A stretch of 64,000 bases of DNA from Roseburia sp. 831b (GCF_001940165.2 NZ_CP135162.1:423501-487500); one strand, 5' to 3'; numbered from the stretch's first letter, positions 35,522 to 44,598 are shown. Made by a program: numbers and translations. Notes: generated by a model not told the origin, from the sequence alone.

Positions 35522-36592
35522 ATGTCAATCAAAAAAATAGCAAAATTAGCAGGGGTTTCAACAGCAACAGTATCAAGGGTGTTGAATAATCCGGACTACC
35601 ATTGTCAGGATGCCGGGGCGAGAGACCGAATATGGAAGGCTGCAATGGAGATAAATTATACACCAAATGAAGCAGCAAGAAATCTGAAAAGGGGTCAGAT
35701 ACAGATTGAGAAAACACGTTATATTCATGTGTTGATGACAAGAACGGAACGCAACAATGCGGATCCATTTTTTTCAGAGATGCTGCATGTGGTGGAATCT
35801 GAAATTCATAAACAGATGCATATTTTATCCAAGGTATGGTATATGTCTCTGTTTTCCGATGACAGACAGTGCCGACTGAAAAATCTGACAAAAATTGTAG
35901 ATGAGTTGTACGAAGAGACAGAGGGAAAATGCGATGGCCTTATCATTATTGGAAGATGTAATGTGGAGGCATTAAAGAAAATAAAACGCCGGTTTGTTAA
36001 TGTTGTTTCGATTAATCGGAATTCTACAAATTTTGAAGTCGACGAAGTGACTTGTGATGGAAAAAAGATAGCAGAAAAAGCAACTGAGTATTTGATTGAA
36101 CTGGGACATACGGAAATTGGGTATGTAGGGGAATGCCGCCACGAAAAAAGATATCAAGGATATGTTGATGCGATGAAAAAGCACGGCCTGGAGCCAGCTG
36201 TTTCCTATATATATGAAACAAAACAGACGGAAGAAGCAGGTTATGAGGTGATGCAAAAAATCTTAAAAACGGAATATTGGCCAACGGGCATTTACTGTGC
36301 AAATGATATTACCGCAATTGGGATGTTAAAGGCATTACGAAAATCCAGAAAAAAACACATTACCATTTCGATTGTATCGAGTGATGATATTGAACAGGCA
36401 CAGTACACGATACCTATGCTCACAACCGTAGCATTACCAAAGTATGAGATGGGAAAATTTGCTGTTTCACTTTTGCTGGATCGAATCAATAAGGAGCATA
36501 GCTCTGTGATTACAATGGAGTTTGAAGGACAATTAAAAATTCGGGAAAGTTGTTCTGATCTGAAGGATAGCAGTATCGCTTACTATATTTAA
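35522..36592 (+). CDS. LacI-family regulator of the sulfur locus
   Basis: A 356-residue regulator with the HTH and hinge of the LacI family (MSIKKIAKLAGVSTATVSRVLNNP) and a periplasmic-binding-like effector domain (GLIIIGRCN, HTEIGYVGECRHEKRYQGYVDAMK). It lies between the transporter and cysK genes. A perfect LacI operator over its own promoter and a second one before the tRNA-like/metK promoter suggest it controls the locus. The effector is unknown; LacI proteins usually sense sugars, so control of sulfur genes would be unusual. Confidence 0.9.
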   Translation: MSIKKIAKLAGVSTATVSRVLNNPDYHCQDAGARDRIWKAAMEINYTPNEAARNLKRGQIQIEKTRYIHVLMTRTERNNADPFFSEMLHVVESEIHKQMHILSKVWYMSLFSDDRQCRLKNLTKIVDELYEETEGKCDGLIIIGRCNVEALKKIKRRFVNVVSINRNSTNFEVDEVTCDGKKIAEKATEYLIELGHTEIGYVGECRHEKRYQGYVDAMKKHGLEPAVSYIYETKQTEEAGYEVMQKILKTEYWPTGIYCANDITAIGMLKALRKSRKKHITISIVSSDDIEQAQYTIPMLTTVALPKYEMGKFAVSLLLDRINKEHSSVITMEFEGQLKIRESCSDLKDSSIAYYI

Positions 36593-36673
36593 AAAATGTT
36601 ATAAGAAATAATGATAAGTAATAATAAGTGAACAGCGATATATAAGTATTAATATTAAGGAAGGAATATCGAT

Positions 36674-37606
36674 ATGAAACAGATTATTCACAATGCCAAG
36701 GAGCTTATTGGAAATACACCGCTTATGGAAACTCACAATTATATGAAAGCTGTGCAGATTGAAAATGCTACCATTTTAGCGAAGTTAGAATATCTAAATC
36801 CGGCAGGGTCTGTAAAAGACAGAATCGCAATCGCTATGATAGAAGATGCGGAAAAAAAAGGTAAATTAAAGTCGGAATCTACGATTATAGAGCCGACAAG
36901 TGGAAATACAGGAATTGGACTTGCAGCGGTGGCAGCCGCAAAAGGGTACCGAATCATTTTAACCATGCCAGAGACAATGAGTATCGAAAGAAGAAACTTA
37001 CTGAGAGCCTATGGTGCTGAGATAGAATTGACAGAGGGGCGCAAGGGTATGAAAGGAGCGATTGAGCGGGCCGAAGAACTGAGGGAGACAATTCCAAACT
37101 CTGTGATACTAGGGCAGTTTGATAATCCAGCGAATCCTGAAATTCACAGGAAGACAACGGGACCTGAGATTTGGAGACAGACAGATGGAAAAGTGGATAT
37201 TTTTGTGGCTGGTGTTGGAACAGGAGGCACGATTACCGGCATTGGAGAATATCTAAAGAGTCAGAATCCCAATATAAAAGTTGTGGCTGTGGAGCCAGCA
37301 AGCAGCGCGGTATTGTCTGGAAAAAAGGCTGGCATACATAAAATCCAGGGAATAGGAGCAGGATTTATGCCATCCATATTAAATCAAAACATATACGATG
37401 AAGTATTGGCAATCGATAACGATGACGCCTTTGAGGAGGGAAGACGATTTGCAGTAAGCGAAGGAATTTTAGTCGGAATTTCGTCTGGAGCAGCACTCAA
37501 AGCGGCATGTATTCTTGCGGAAAGAAAAGAGAATGAGGGCAAAAATATTGTAGTATTATTGCCGGATTCCGGGGATCGCTATTTGTCAACACCACTTTTT
37601 GACTGA
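36674..37606 (+). CDS. cysK: Cysteine synthase (O-acetylserine sulfhydrylase)
   Basis: A 310-residue PLP-dependent enzyme of the CysK family that joins sulfide to O-acetylserine. The PLP lysine lies in PAGSVKDRIA, the substrate loop is EPTSGNTGIGLA and the phosphate-binding loop is GVGTGGTITGIGEYL; the PLP-nitrogen serine lies near PDSGDRYLS. It follows the LacI gene by 81 bases in the same direction. It links the locus to cysteine synthesis: sulfide or a similar product released from an imported compound could be captured here. No serine acetyltransferase gene is in the window. Confidence 0.95.
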   Translation: MKQIIHNAKELIGNTPLMETHNYMKAVQIENATILAKLEYLNPAGSVKDRIAIAMIEDAEKKGKLKSESTIIEPTSGNTGIGLAAVAAAKGYRIILTMPETMSIERRNLLRAYGAEIELTEGRKGMKGAIERAEELRETIPNSVILGQFDNPANPEIHRKTTGPEIWRQTDGKVDIFVAGVGTGGTITGIGEYLKSQNPNIKVVAVEPASSAVLSGKKAGIHKIQGIGAGFMPSILNQNIYDEVLAIDNDDAFEEGRRFAVSEGILVGISSGAALKAACILAERKENEGKNIVVLLPDSGDRYLSTPLFD

Positions 37607-37678
37607 TTACCGGAACACCCATTTTTCTTTTCTTTTGATATTTTGTAAGGATGCAACGGTCATAACTGCTGAAACTAA

Positions 37679-37707
37679 TTGAAATACCCCCAATTTTATG
37701 ATAGTAT
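37679..37707 (+). promoter_or_regulatory. Promoter of the pyrE unit
   Basis: A -35 TTGAAA (37679-37684), 17-base spacer and -10 TAGTAT (37702-37707). No pyrimidine attenuator was seen in the leader. Confidence 0.65.
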
Positions 37708-37779
37708 GAAAACGATATTGAAACTAATTTTAATATGTAAGAAAGGCGGCAAGCCCTTATAAATAGGAGGTAAAAGAAA

Positions 37780-38460
37780 GTGGAAGCATATAAGCAGGAA
37801 TTTATTGAATTTATGGTAGAAAGTGATGTTTTAAAGTTTGGAGAATTTACCTTAAAGAGTGGTCGTAAATCTCCTTTTTTTATGAATGCAGGAGCTTACG
37901 TGACAGGTTCTCAGCTTATGAGATTGGGTGAATATTATGCAAAAGCGATTCATGAGACATACGGAGATGATTTTGATGTACTCTTTGGACCTGCTTACAA
38001 AGGTATTCCAATCAGCGTTGTGACAGCCGTTGCATTCAGCAAATTATATGGAAAAGAAGTTCGTTACTGTTCAGACCGAAAAGAAGAAAAAGACCACGGT
38101 GCAGATAAGGGATGCTTCCTTGGAAGTACATTAAAAGATGGCGACAGAGTTGTCATGATTGAGGATGTTACTACTTCCGGTAAATCCATGGAAGAGACAG
38201 TACCAAAGGTAAAAGGTGCTGCAAACGTTGAAATCATCGGTCTTATGGTATCTTTAAACCGTATGGAAAAAGGTCTTGGCGGCAAGAAGAGTGCCTTAGA
38301 AGAGATTAAAGAAAAATATGGATTTGATGCAAATGCAATCGTTAGCATGGAAGATGTAGTGGAGCACTTATATAACCGTCCATGTCAGGGAAAAATAGTA
38401 ATTGATGATACGATGAAGAAAGCGATTGACAATTACTATGCAGAATATGGAGTTAACTAG
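37780..38460 (+). CDS. pyrE: Orotate phosphoribosyltransferase
   Basis: A 226-residue PRPP-dependent transferase making orotidine monophosphate in pyrimidine synthesis. The PRPP motif is VVMIEDVTTSGKSM; LKSGRKSPFFMNAG is the N-terminal substrate region and FGPAYKGIPIS is typical. It starts with GTG at 37780, 9 bases after TAGGAGG. Its 3' end overlaps the VanZ-like gene by 14 bases. It stands apart from other pyr genes in this window. Confidence 0.95.
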   Translation: MEAYKQEFIEFMVESDVLKFGEFTLKSGRKSPFFMNAGAYVTGSQLMRLGEYYAKAIHETYGDDFDVLFGPAYKGIPISVVTAVAFSKLYGKEVRYCSDRKEEKDHGADKGCFLGSTLKDGDRVVMIEDVTTSGKSMEETVPKVKGAANVEIIGLMVSLNRMEKGLGGKKSALEEIKEKYGFDANAIVSMEDVVEHLYNRPCQGKIVIDDTMKKAIDNYYAEYGVN

Positions 38461-38932
38461 AAAAAAGCGGCGCATTGTCGCATGGTTTCTATTTTTGGTT
38501 TATTTTACAGTTTTGTTTTACTTTTTATTTTTTTCAGAATCGTTAGGAAGGGGATTTTCGGAGCGGGAATACCAGTATAATCTGGTTCCGCTCAAGGAAA
38601 TCGGTCGTTTTTTGAAATATGCACACATATTAGGGAAAAAAGCAGTCTGGTTGAATCTTGCAGGAAATGTCATTGCATTCATGCCGTTCGGCTTTTTTCT
38701 TCCTGCTTTTTCGAGAAGATGCAAGGAAATCTGGTATGTGCTGTTATATAGCTTTGAACTTAGCCTTTTGGTGGAAACGATTCAGTTAGTTACAAAAGTA
38801 GGCAGTTTTGATGTGGATGATCTGCTTTTAAATACCATAGGTGGAGTCTGTGGATATCTTGTATATGGAAGTTTGCAAAAGATCAGGAGAAAATGGAATG
38901 TCAACAAGAAGACGCAGAAAAGGGAGTTATAA
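38447..38932 (+). CDS. VanZ-like membrane protein
   Basis: A 161-residue protein with four hydrophobic segments and the VanZ-type pattern: NLVPLKEIGRFLKY, then WLNLAGNVIAFMPFGFFLP, then SLLVETIQLVTKVGSFDVDDLLLNTIGG. VanZ relatives influence glycopeptide tolerance or lie in unrelated membrane roles; here the function is unknown. I chose ATG 38447; TTG 38426 and ATG 38438 are alternatives without better ribosome sites. The start overlaps pyrE and the end overlaps the next small gene. Confidence 0.82.
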   Translation: MELTRKKRRIVAWFLFLVYFTVLFYFLFFSESLGRGFSEREYQYNLVPLKEIGRFLKYAHILGKKAVWLNLAGNVIAFMPFGFFLPAFSRRCKEIWYVLLYSFELSLLVETIQLVTKVGSFDVDDLLLNTIGGVCGYLVYGSLQKIRRKWNVNKKTQKREL

Positions 38933-39233
38933 ATTTACAGAAAAAAAGCAATCCAAACGAGGCATTTTTGCATTGATACTTGCCATCATCTCAATCGTAT
39001 GCTTGTGTGTGGTGGTCGTCGAGTCGTCTAGTGCAGGCGGGAATGGAACGATGTATTTAGGAAGCATTGGTGTCGCATCCATGCTTTTGGCATTGGTTGC
39101 ATTGGTGTTTGCCATAAAAAGTATGTTTGAGGAAGAGTCGTTTAAACTTTTTCCATATTTAGGACTTGGAAGTTCGATTTTTGCAAGTGCGGTCTGGGTT
39201 GTGCTTTATATTGTGGGAATTGTAATCGGATAG
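38898..39233 (+). CDS. Small membrane protein (DUF6142-like)
   Basis: A 111-residue protein with a basic N-terminus (STRRRRKGSYKF) and three hydrophobic segments (GIFALILAIISIVCLCVVVV; GSIGVASMLLALVALVFAI; ASAVWVVLYIVGIVIG). It resembles DUF6142-type proteins of Lachnospiraceae. The ATG at 38898 follows CAGGAGA by 7 bases and overlaps the VanZ-like gene by 35 bases. The function is unknown. Confidence 0.75.
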   Translation: MSTRRRRKGSYKFTEKKQSKRGIFALILAIISIVCLCVVVVESSSAGGNGTMYLGSIGVASMLLALVALVFAIKSMFEEESFKLFPYLGLGSSIFASAVWVVLYIVGIVIG

Positions 39234-39248
39234 GAAAGGATTGATAAA

Positions 39249-41282
39249 ATGGGTTATCAGGAATTATACAAAGAGTCAAACGAGGCGGCAGCAGAGCGTT
39301 ATGAACTCGTATTAGAAAGAATTTCACAGATTTGTGAGCATGCAGATGTAAAAGAACCATTTGCAGATTATTTTGAAAAGACAGCATCTTTTTTGATGTC
39401 TGTCGCAGAAGTAATGAAGTTACAGGAAGAGCAGAAACTGTTATTATCCGGGGACTGCCTTTCTTTGGAAGAGTTACAGAAATTAAATGCAAAATTCTGT
39501 AATGAGATTGAAAAAGAGCATTACGAAACCAGCTATTTAAACCCGGCTTATGCGAAGAACGCATTGGGAGAAGAGTTTGGAGCGTTACTTTGCATGCTTG
39601 CGGCGCATGAGAGACAGGTTTACCTAAAGGCATTTCGTGGTGACAAGATGATGGTTACCATCGCATTTGAACTTTTTGTGGAGGTTTATACCTGCTTTGA
39701 GGATGAGGATGTCGAGAAAAAGTCAGTAGAACAGGCAATTTACTGGTACTTCCATGATTACAGCGAATTGTTTGAGGAGCAGATGGTAAGCAACCTTGTA
39801 AATCCAGAAAACGATTTCGCAACACATATTGTGATGGATTCTGATTTAGAGGATTTGCGATTCTTATACCAGTATGGACAGCACGTCGGTCCAGACGAAA
39901 TCGGTATCGCCAAATTTTTAAATACCATGTCAGAAGAACAGATTCAGGCAATGGCAGATACTTATACAGAAGGATACCGTATCGGTTTTGTGGCAACCGG
40001 AAAAGACCTTTCCAAGAAGACAACGGTAGATGTCCGTTATCCAATCGGATTTGAGCGTATGGTGCGCGCTGCACTACGTAATTTTGAAAAAATGGGCTTA
40101 AAACCGGTGATGGGACCATATGCAACTTCTGTGAACAAACAGTATGAGTATGATCACCGTGAAGACATGGCAGCATATTTTGATAAGGCGTATGTTGAGC
40201 GCAGATTAGAGTGCAGAAAAGCTGCGTTCGAAGCGTGCAAAGAGCTTGCAGCAGGTTATGCCGGACCAGCCGTAATCGAGGTGTTTGGCGAAGTCCCATT
40301 CTCTCCGGTTACCAAGGAAGAGGCTTTGAAATTTGATGAGAAACAGCAGCAGTTAAGTGTTTATGATTTGAGTCAGAGAGGACAGATGACGAATCAGTAC
40401 ATCAAAGGTGAGGAGAGAAGTTTCACCATTATTGCATACCCAATTCCATCCATCGGAGAAAAGTTCGAGGAAATTTTTGCAGAGACTGTGAAAATCAATA
40501 CCTTAGATTATACGTTGTATCAGAATATGCAGCAGAAGCTGATTGATGTCTTAGACGACGCAAAACAGGTTCACATCACAGGAAAAGGTGCAAACAAAAC
40601 AGACCTTTACGTTTCCATTTATCCATTGAAGGATAAGGCGAAAGAGACTGCATTTGAAAACTGTGTTGCAGATGTGAATATTCCGGTCGGAGAAGTCTTT
40701 ACTTCCCCTGTTTTAGCCGGAACAACCGGAAAACTTTTTGTCAGCCAGGTTTATTTGAATGAATTAAAATATTTGAACTTAGAAGTAGATTTCAAGGATG
40801 GTATGATTTCTAACTACAATTGTACGAACTTTGAAAAAGAAGAGGACAATAAGAAATATATCTTTGACAATGTATTGTTCCATCATGAGACACTTCCGAT
40901 GGGCGAGTTCGCAATCGGAACAAACACAACAGCATACCGCATGGCAAGAGAGTTTGACATTGCAGATAAGCTCCCAATCCTGATTGCAGAGAAGACGGGT
41001 CCTCATTTTGCAGTAGGTGACACCTGTTATTCCCACGAGGAAGATAATGTATCCTACAATCCAGATGGAAAACAGATTGTGGCAAGAGAAAACGCAGTTT
41101 CTGCTTTAAGAAAAGAGGATATGAGCAAGGCGTACTTTAACTGCCATACGGACATTACCATTCCTTATGACGAGTTGGATAAGATTACCGTTATCAAAGA
41201 AGATGGTACAGAAGTAGATGTGATTGCAGATGGAAAATTCGTGGTTCCTGGAACAGAGGAACTGAATGTTCCATTGAATTAG
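39249..41282 (+). CDS. M29-type aminopeptidase with N-terminal extension
   Basis: A 677-residue protein. The C-terminal half resembles thermophilic-type (M29) metallo-aminopeptidases: PVGEVFTSPVLAGTTGK, MGEFAIGTNTTAYRMAREF, and the metal-site segment TGPHFAVGDTCYSHEEDN. Residues 1 to about 290 form an extra, mostly helical domain not found in the shorter classical enzymes (about 400 residues). It is cytoplasmic, with no signal peptide, and probably trims peptides. It begins 15 bases after the small membrane protein gene and is likely in the same transcript. Confidence 0.85.
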   Translation: MGYQELYKESNEAAAERYELVLERISQICEHADVKEPFADYFEKTASFLMSVAEVMKLQEEQKLLLSGDCLSLEELQKLNAKFCNEIEKEHYETSYLNPAYAKNALGEEFGALLCMLAAHERQVYLKAFRGDKMMVTIAFELFVEVYTCFEDEDVEKKSVEQAIYWYFHDYSELFEEQMVSNLVNPENDFATHIVMDSDLEDLRFLYQYGQHVGPDEIGIAKFLNTMSEEQIQAMADTYTEGYRIGFVATGKDLSKKTTVDVRYPIGFERMVRAALRNFEKMGLKPVMGPYATSVNKQYEYDHREDMAAYFDKAYVERRLECRKAAFEACKELAAGYAGPAVIEVFGEVPFSPVTKEEALKFDEKQQQLSVYDLSQRGQMTNQYIKGEERSFTIIAYPIPSIGEKFEEIFAETVKINTLDYTLYQNMQQKLIDVLDDAKQVHITGKGANKTDLYVSIYPLKDKAKETAFENCVADVNIPVGEVFTSPVLAGTTGKLFVSQVYLNELKYLNLEVDFKDGMISNYNCTNFEKEEDNKKYIFDNVLFHHETLPMGEFAIGTNTTAYRMAREFDIADKLPILIAEKTGPHFAVGDTCYSHEEDNVSYNPDGKQIVARENAVSALRKEDMSKAYFNCHTDITIPYDELDKITVIKEDGTEVDVIADGKFVVPGTEELNVPLN

Positions 41283-41399
41283 TTTTGCAAAGTACAGGTG
41301 CCAGTATATATTACACATACTTATTAACAGAATAATAATTATTAATTAGACTTCTAAAGAAAAAGAAGGTACAATATCCTTGTAAAAATTTCATAGACT

Positions 41400-41433
41400 C
41401 TCTGCAGGATTCAGCCCTTGGAATCCTGCAGAG
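41400..41433. terminator. Perfect 13-bp hairpin in the purE leader
   Basis: CTCTGCAGGATTC (41400-41412) and GAATCCTGCAGAG (41421-41433) with an 8-base loop. No T-run follows. It may mark the end of the aminopeptidase transcript or act in the leader. The remainder of the 247-base gap shows no riboswitch I recognise. Confidence 0.55.
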
Positions 41434-41529
41434 ATACTCGCAAAAAGAAAAAAGTCCGTGTTTTGTGTATGCGTTTGCAATTCAGACAGCACAGAGCCGG
41501 TTTCTTTTTTGAAATAAAGGAGGATTATT

Positions 41530-42030
41530 ATGGCAAAAGTTGGTATTGTAATGGGCAGTGATTCTGATATGCCTGTTATGGCAAAGGCAGCTGATATTTT
41601 AGAAAAATTAGGAATTGATTATGAGATGACAATCATTTCGGCACATCGTGAGCCGGATGTTTTTTTTGAATATGCAAAGAGTGCAGAAGCAAAGGGATTT
41701 AAGGTAATTATCGCTGGAGCCGGAATGGCAGCACATCTTCCAGGAATGTGTGCAGCGATTTTCCCAATGCCTGTCATTGGAATCCCAATGCATACAACTT
41801 CCCTCGGCGGAAGAGATTCTCTTTATTCCATCGTACAGATGCCATCCGGCATTCCGGTTGCAACAGTTGCAATCAATGGTGGAGCAAATGCAGGTCTTCT
41901 CGCAGCGAAGATTCTTGCAACTTCGGATGAAGCGCTTTTAGAGCGCCTGAAAGCATACAGCAAGGATTTGAAAGAACAGGTTCAGGCAAAAGATGCACAT
42001 CTTCAGGAAGTAGGCTATAAGAATTACTAG
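41530..42030 (+). CDS. purE: N5-carboxyaminoimidazole ribonucleotide mutase
   Basis: A 166-residue class I PurE that moves the carboxyl group of N5-CAIR to give CAIR in purine synthesis. Hallmarks are GSDSDMPVM, SAHREPDVFFEYA, AGAGMAAHLPGM and the P-x-PT-like IPMHTTSLGGRDSLYSIVQMPSG. The start follows AAAGGAGG. The related genes purM, purN and purD lie 12 kb downstream, beyond an island of mobile-element remains, so an ancestral pur cluster was probably split. Confidence 0.95.
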   Translation: MAKVGIVMGSDSDMPVMAKAADILEKLGIDYEMTIISAHREPDVFFEYAKSAEAKGFKVIIAGAGMAAHLPGMCAAIFPMPVIGIPMHTTSLGGRDSLYSIVQMPSGIPVATVAINGGANAGLLAAKILATSDEALLERLKAYSKDLKEQVQAKDAHLQEVGYKNY

Positions 42031-42106
42031 AATGGATAAAGATGTCTTGTGACGATTCCCAGGTAGAACGTTGCAGGGCATTTTTTTTGCCAGCAACGAA
42101 TTTGTA

Positions 42107-42398
42107 ATGAAATTAACAATGCTTGGAACAGGAAATGCACTTGTGACAGAATGTTACAACACCTGTTTTGTGTTAAGTGAAGATGCAATTATTTTATGGT
42201 AGATGGTGGCGGTGGAAACACCATTTTAAAGCAGTTGAAGGCTGCTGGTTTTGACTGGAAAAACATCATTCCACTGCAAAAGATGCCAGTGAGCTTGCAG
42301 AGAAGCTTGGTGTAAAAAATCTTGTACTCTATCATACAGAAGATAAAAATATCAAAGAACGAAAGAAAATTTATACGCAGGAAGGAAATCCTTGTTGA
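42107..42398 (+). pseudogene. MBL-fold (RNase Z-like) hydrolase, decayed
   Basis: Three frame-shifted pieces match one metallo-beta-lactamase-fold hydrolase. MKLTMLGTGNALVTECYNTC starts at 42107 and stops at a TAG near 42200. MVDGGGGNTILKQLKAAGFDW follows in another frame. The C-terminal ELAEKLGVKNLVLYHTEDK then ends at TGA 42396-42398. The central region with the metal-binding HxHxDH motif is deleted. It lies at the left edge of the island, and the next relic gene overlaps its end. Confidence 0.75.
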
Positions 42399-42724
42399 AA
42401 GAACTGGGAACAGTGGTGGATGATCTGGTGATTGAGCAGGTGATCCGTACCGGGACAGCAGATATTGGTGAGAAATATCTGACAGTCATTCGTAAAGCTG
42501 CCGGAGATTATACGAAAGAAATCTTTCATAAGATGAGGGAACGGGAATACAATCCAGAACTGATGCGTCTGTATGTGGTCGGCGGTGGCGGTTGTATGAT
42601 CCAGAATTTTGGAGAATATGACAAGAGTCGGGTAACGATTGTACGGGACATCTGTGCCACAGCGAAAGGTTATGAAGCAATGACCGTAAGGAAAATCCTG
42701 AGAAACGGAGGGATGCTTGTATGA
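42392..42724 (+). pseudogene. ParM/StbA-like plasmid segregation ATPase, C-terminal fragment
   Basis: About 110 residues match the end of an actin-like ParM/StbA protein (VIRTGTADIGEKYLTVIRKAAGDY, then LMRLYVVGGGGCMIQNF). The N-terminal two-thirds, with the ATP-binding phosphate loops, are absent. It ends in ATGA overlap with the next gene, as in intact element segregation operons. It marks the remains of an integrative element. Confidence 0.75.
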
Positions 42725-43172
42725 GAAAAGAACGAAAAATCATCAATACAAATATCCGTTTGAATCTTTGTGATGAACAGGACAGACAGGCATGGGAATA
42801 TTTGCAGATGATGGACAGGGAAAATATAAATCGTACACTAGAGCAGTTGTAATTGCTTTAAACGATTATTTTTCCAGAGAGTACAGGAATGAAGCAGATC
42901 CGTATCTGGAAACCAGAGAAAAGGAAGATGCTTTTCTGGAAAGAGTGGAAACAGCTGTCCGGGATGGAGTGAAAGAATCTGCCCCGATGGCTATAGCGAA
43001 GAATCTGATGGAAATGCTTGTACCGTTTGTAAAAGAATCGGTAGGAGAAATTAATCTGCCGGACAGAACACTAACAATGGAGAAAACAGATGGAGAGATC
43101 GCAGAAGATAATCTGGACTGGGAGAAAGAAGCTGATATGGATGCAGCATTGGATTTTGCGGACAGTTTTTAG
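42721..43172 (+). pseudogene. ParR-like segregation adaptor, frameshifted
   Basis: The frame from ATG 42721 (MRKERKIINTNIRLNL...QAWEYLQMMDR) breaks near 42818 by a one-base change and continues in another frame (KYKSYTRAVVIALNDYFSREYRNEADPYLETREKE) to 43172. Together they give about 150 residues typical of the small DNA-binding partner found after ParM-like genes on Firmicute mobile elements. It is inactive as it stands. Confidence 0.7.
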
Positions 43173-43388
43173 ATAGTTATAAAATAGCAGTAACAGGAAA
43201 ACAGACTGACAGTAAGGAATAGCTTTACAAAAACAGAATAGCAGAAAAAGACGATGGCAGTGATGGTATTTCTATTGGTAAAAATCAGTGGAATGTTCAT
43301 GACTGCTATTTTTATGCCTTTCAGCAGAAATGGAAAGTGATTCAGAAAAAGAAAAGCAGAAATAACAGGGAACTATGGCAGAAAGGCG

Positions 43389-43823
43389 TTGGCAGATGGA
43401 AAATGTTGTATAAGCAAGGCAAAGAAGAAATATAGAGTGCCGGATACGGCACATGATTGTCCGATACTTCGCATCGGAGTGGTGCATGATCAGCCTGTTT
43501 CAGAAAGCGAAAAAATGAAACAGTTTGTATGGAATGTGAATTGGACAGAGAAACGGAAGCACATCACTTTTCAGAACCAGAATGGGAAGAAGGTGCGAGA
43601 CAGCAATCTGTCCAAAACATTCCATCTGGACATCAGCAAGGAGGGATTGGAGAATGAATTTAATGGAAATTACGAAAGGGTACGAGCCGAAGCAGAACGA
43701 ACAAACGGATCAGATGAAGAGCTTGCCGGATATTACCGACAAGTGGAAGCAGCTTGCGAAGGAGAAACAAAGAGAGCTAGAAAAACAATTGCAGTCAATG
43801 AAGTATCAGGCAGAACAGAATAG
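43389..43823 (+). pseudogene. Degenerate mobile-element gene (possible relaxase tail)
   Basis: A 144-residue open frame whose middle (KHITFQNQNGKKVRDSNLSKTFHLDISKEGLENEF) reads like the end of a mobilisation protein; I am not sure of the family. The last part overlaps the next, better supported frame. The preceding 200 bases hold no intact gene and look like decayed element DNA. Confidence 0.3.
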
Positions 43824-43887
43824 AAGGATTGCTGCGAAGGAGATACAAAAACTGAAAAAAAGAGTGGAGTTGCAATTAGGGAAATAA
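43654..43887 (+). CDS. Small coiled-coil protein of the element relic
   Basis: A 77-residue, strongly charged protein (MNLMEITKGYEPKQNEQTD...) with a long predicted coiled coil in its second half (KEKQRELEKQLQSMKYQAEQ). It follows GGAGG at a reasonable distance. I do not recognise the family; its position after ParM/ParR relics suggests an accessory gene of the same element. Confidence 0.45.
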   Translation: MNLMEITKGYEPKQNEQTDQMKSLPDITDKWKQLAKEKQRELEKQLQSMKYQAEQNRRIAAKEIQKLKKRVELQLGK

Positions 43888-44151
43888 GTGAAATAAAACT
43901 CTTCTGTAGAATTGGATATGTTTCGGCGGTTATATTTGCTGTTTGTCTCATTGAGATATGTATTTTATGATTTTCCATAATGATGGCAATCATGCTGTGG
44001 TTATTTTTCTAGAAAAAAGCATTTGACTGAAATTCCGAAGATAGGTTTCTGCTAAATACACAATCTTATGGAGGATTGCATTGCTTGCTAATTTGTATTT
44101 TTAGAATATCTTAATTTGCTTTGCACATCTACTTTTCCTATTTTAATTTCT

Positions 44152-44175
44152 CTTATGCTATCGTTTAAGCATAAG
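44152..44175 (+). promoter_or_regulatory. Hairpin next to the ribosome site of the kdpC remnant
   Basis: CTTATGC (44152-44158) pairs with GCATAAG (44169-44175), and the second arm overlaps ATAAGGAGG. The 301 bases from 43888 to 44188 otherwise hold no gene. Confidence 0.4.
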
Positions 44176-44188
44176 GAGGAATTCTACT

Positions 44189-44455
44189 ATGACAACGATA
44201 ATAAAATCAATCTATAAATTTGAAGATAAATTTCCGGTTGAACTTGTGACCTGTTCCGGCAGCGGACTTGATCCGCATATCTCCCCTGCAGCGGCTAAAT
44301 ATCAGGTGACAAGAATTGCAAAAGCAAATAATATGAGTGAAGAAAAAGTCAGAGCTATTATTGAAAAATGCACCGACAGTAGATTTTTAGGTGTTTTTGA
44401 AGAGAAAACAGTAAATGTTCTGAAAGTCAATTTGATGTTGGACGGTATCCTGTAA
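44189..44455 (+). pseudogene. kdpC: kdpC remnant with large internal deletion
   Basis: An 88-residue frame. The first eight residues (MTTIIKSI) resemble the start of KdpC, and residues about 12-88 are clearly its C-terminal end (SGSGLDPHISPAAAKYQV, then KVRAIIEKCTDSRFLGVF and VNVLKVNLMLDG). The membrane helix and about 100 residues in between are gone, although the frame stays open and AAGGAGG is kept. KdpC normally has about 190-200 residues and stabilises the KdpFABC potassium pump. kdpF, kdpA and kdpB are absent here, so the pump has been lost. Confidence 0.8.
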
Positions 44456-44498
44456 CTAGCACTCTCAAAAGATTTCAGACTTCTGCTCATCTTTATAC

Positions 44499-44584
44499 AA
44501 TCTTAATTTCAAAACAAACTTACTTACGCCCATTTAATACAAATAAAGATAAAATAAAGAGAATATACAAAAGAAATTAAGATT
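44499..44584. repeat. Perfect 12-bp inverted repeat upstream of ktrB
   Basis: AATCTTAATTTC (44499-44510) and its exact complement GAAATTAAGATT (44573-44584) enclose 62 bases; the second arm ends 14 bases before the ktrB start. It could pair in the mRNA leader or be two binding sites, for example for KdpE. Confidence 0.55.
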
Positions 44585-44598
44585 ATGGGGATATAGTT

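Noticed and set aside
39655..40299. Long open frame on the minus strand inside the aminopeptidase gene
   Set aside because: It is antisense to a well-supported gene, has no ribosome site and no recognisable protein features.
42069..42098. Hairpin with an eight-T loop after purE as a terminator
   Set aside because: The T-run is in the loop rather than after the stem, so it does not meet the intrinsic terminator pattern; it may be decayed island-edge sequence.
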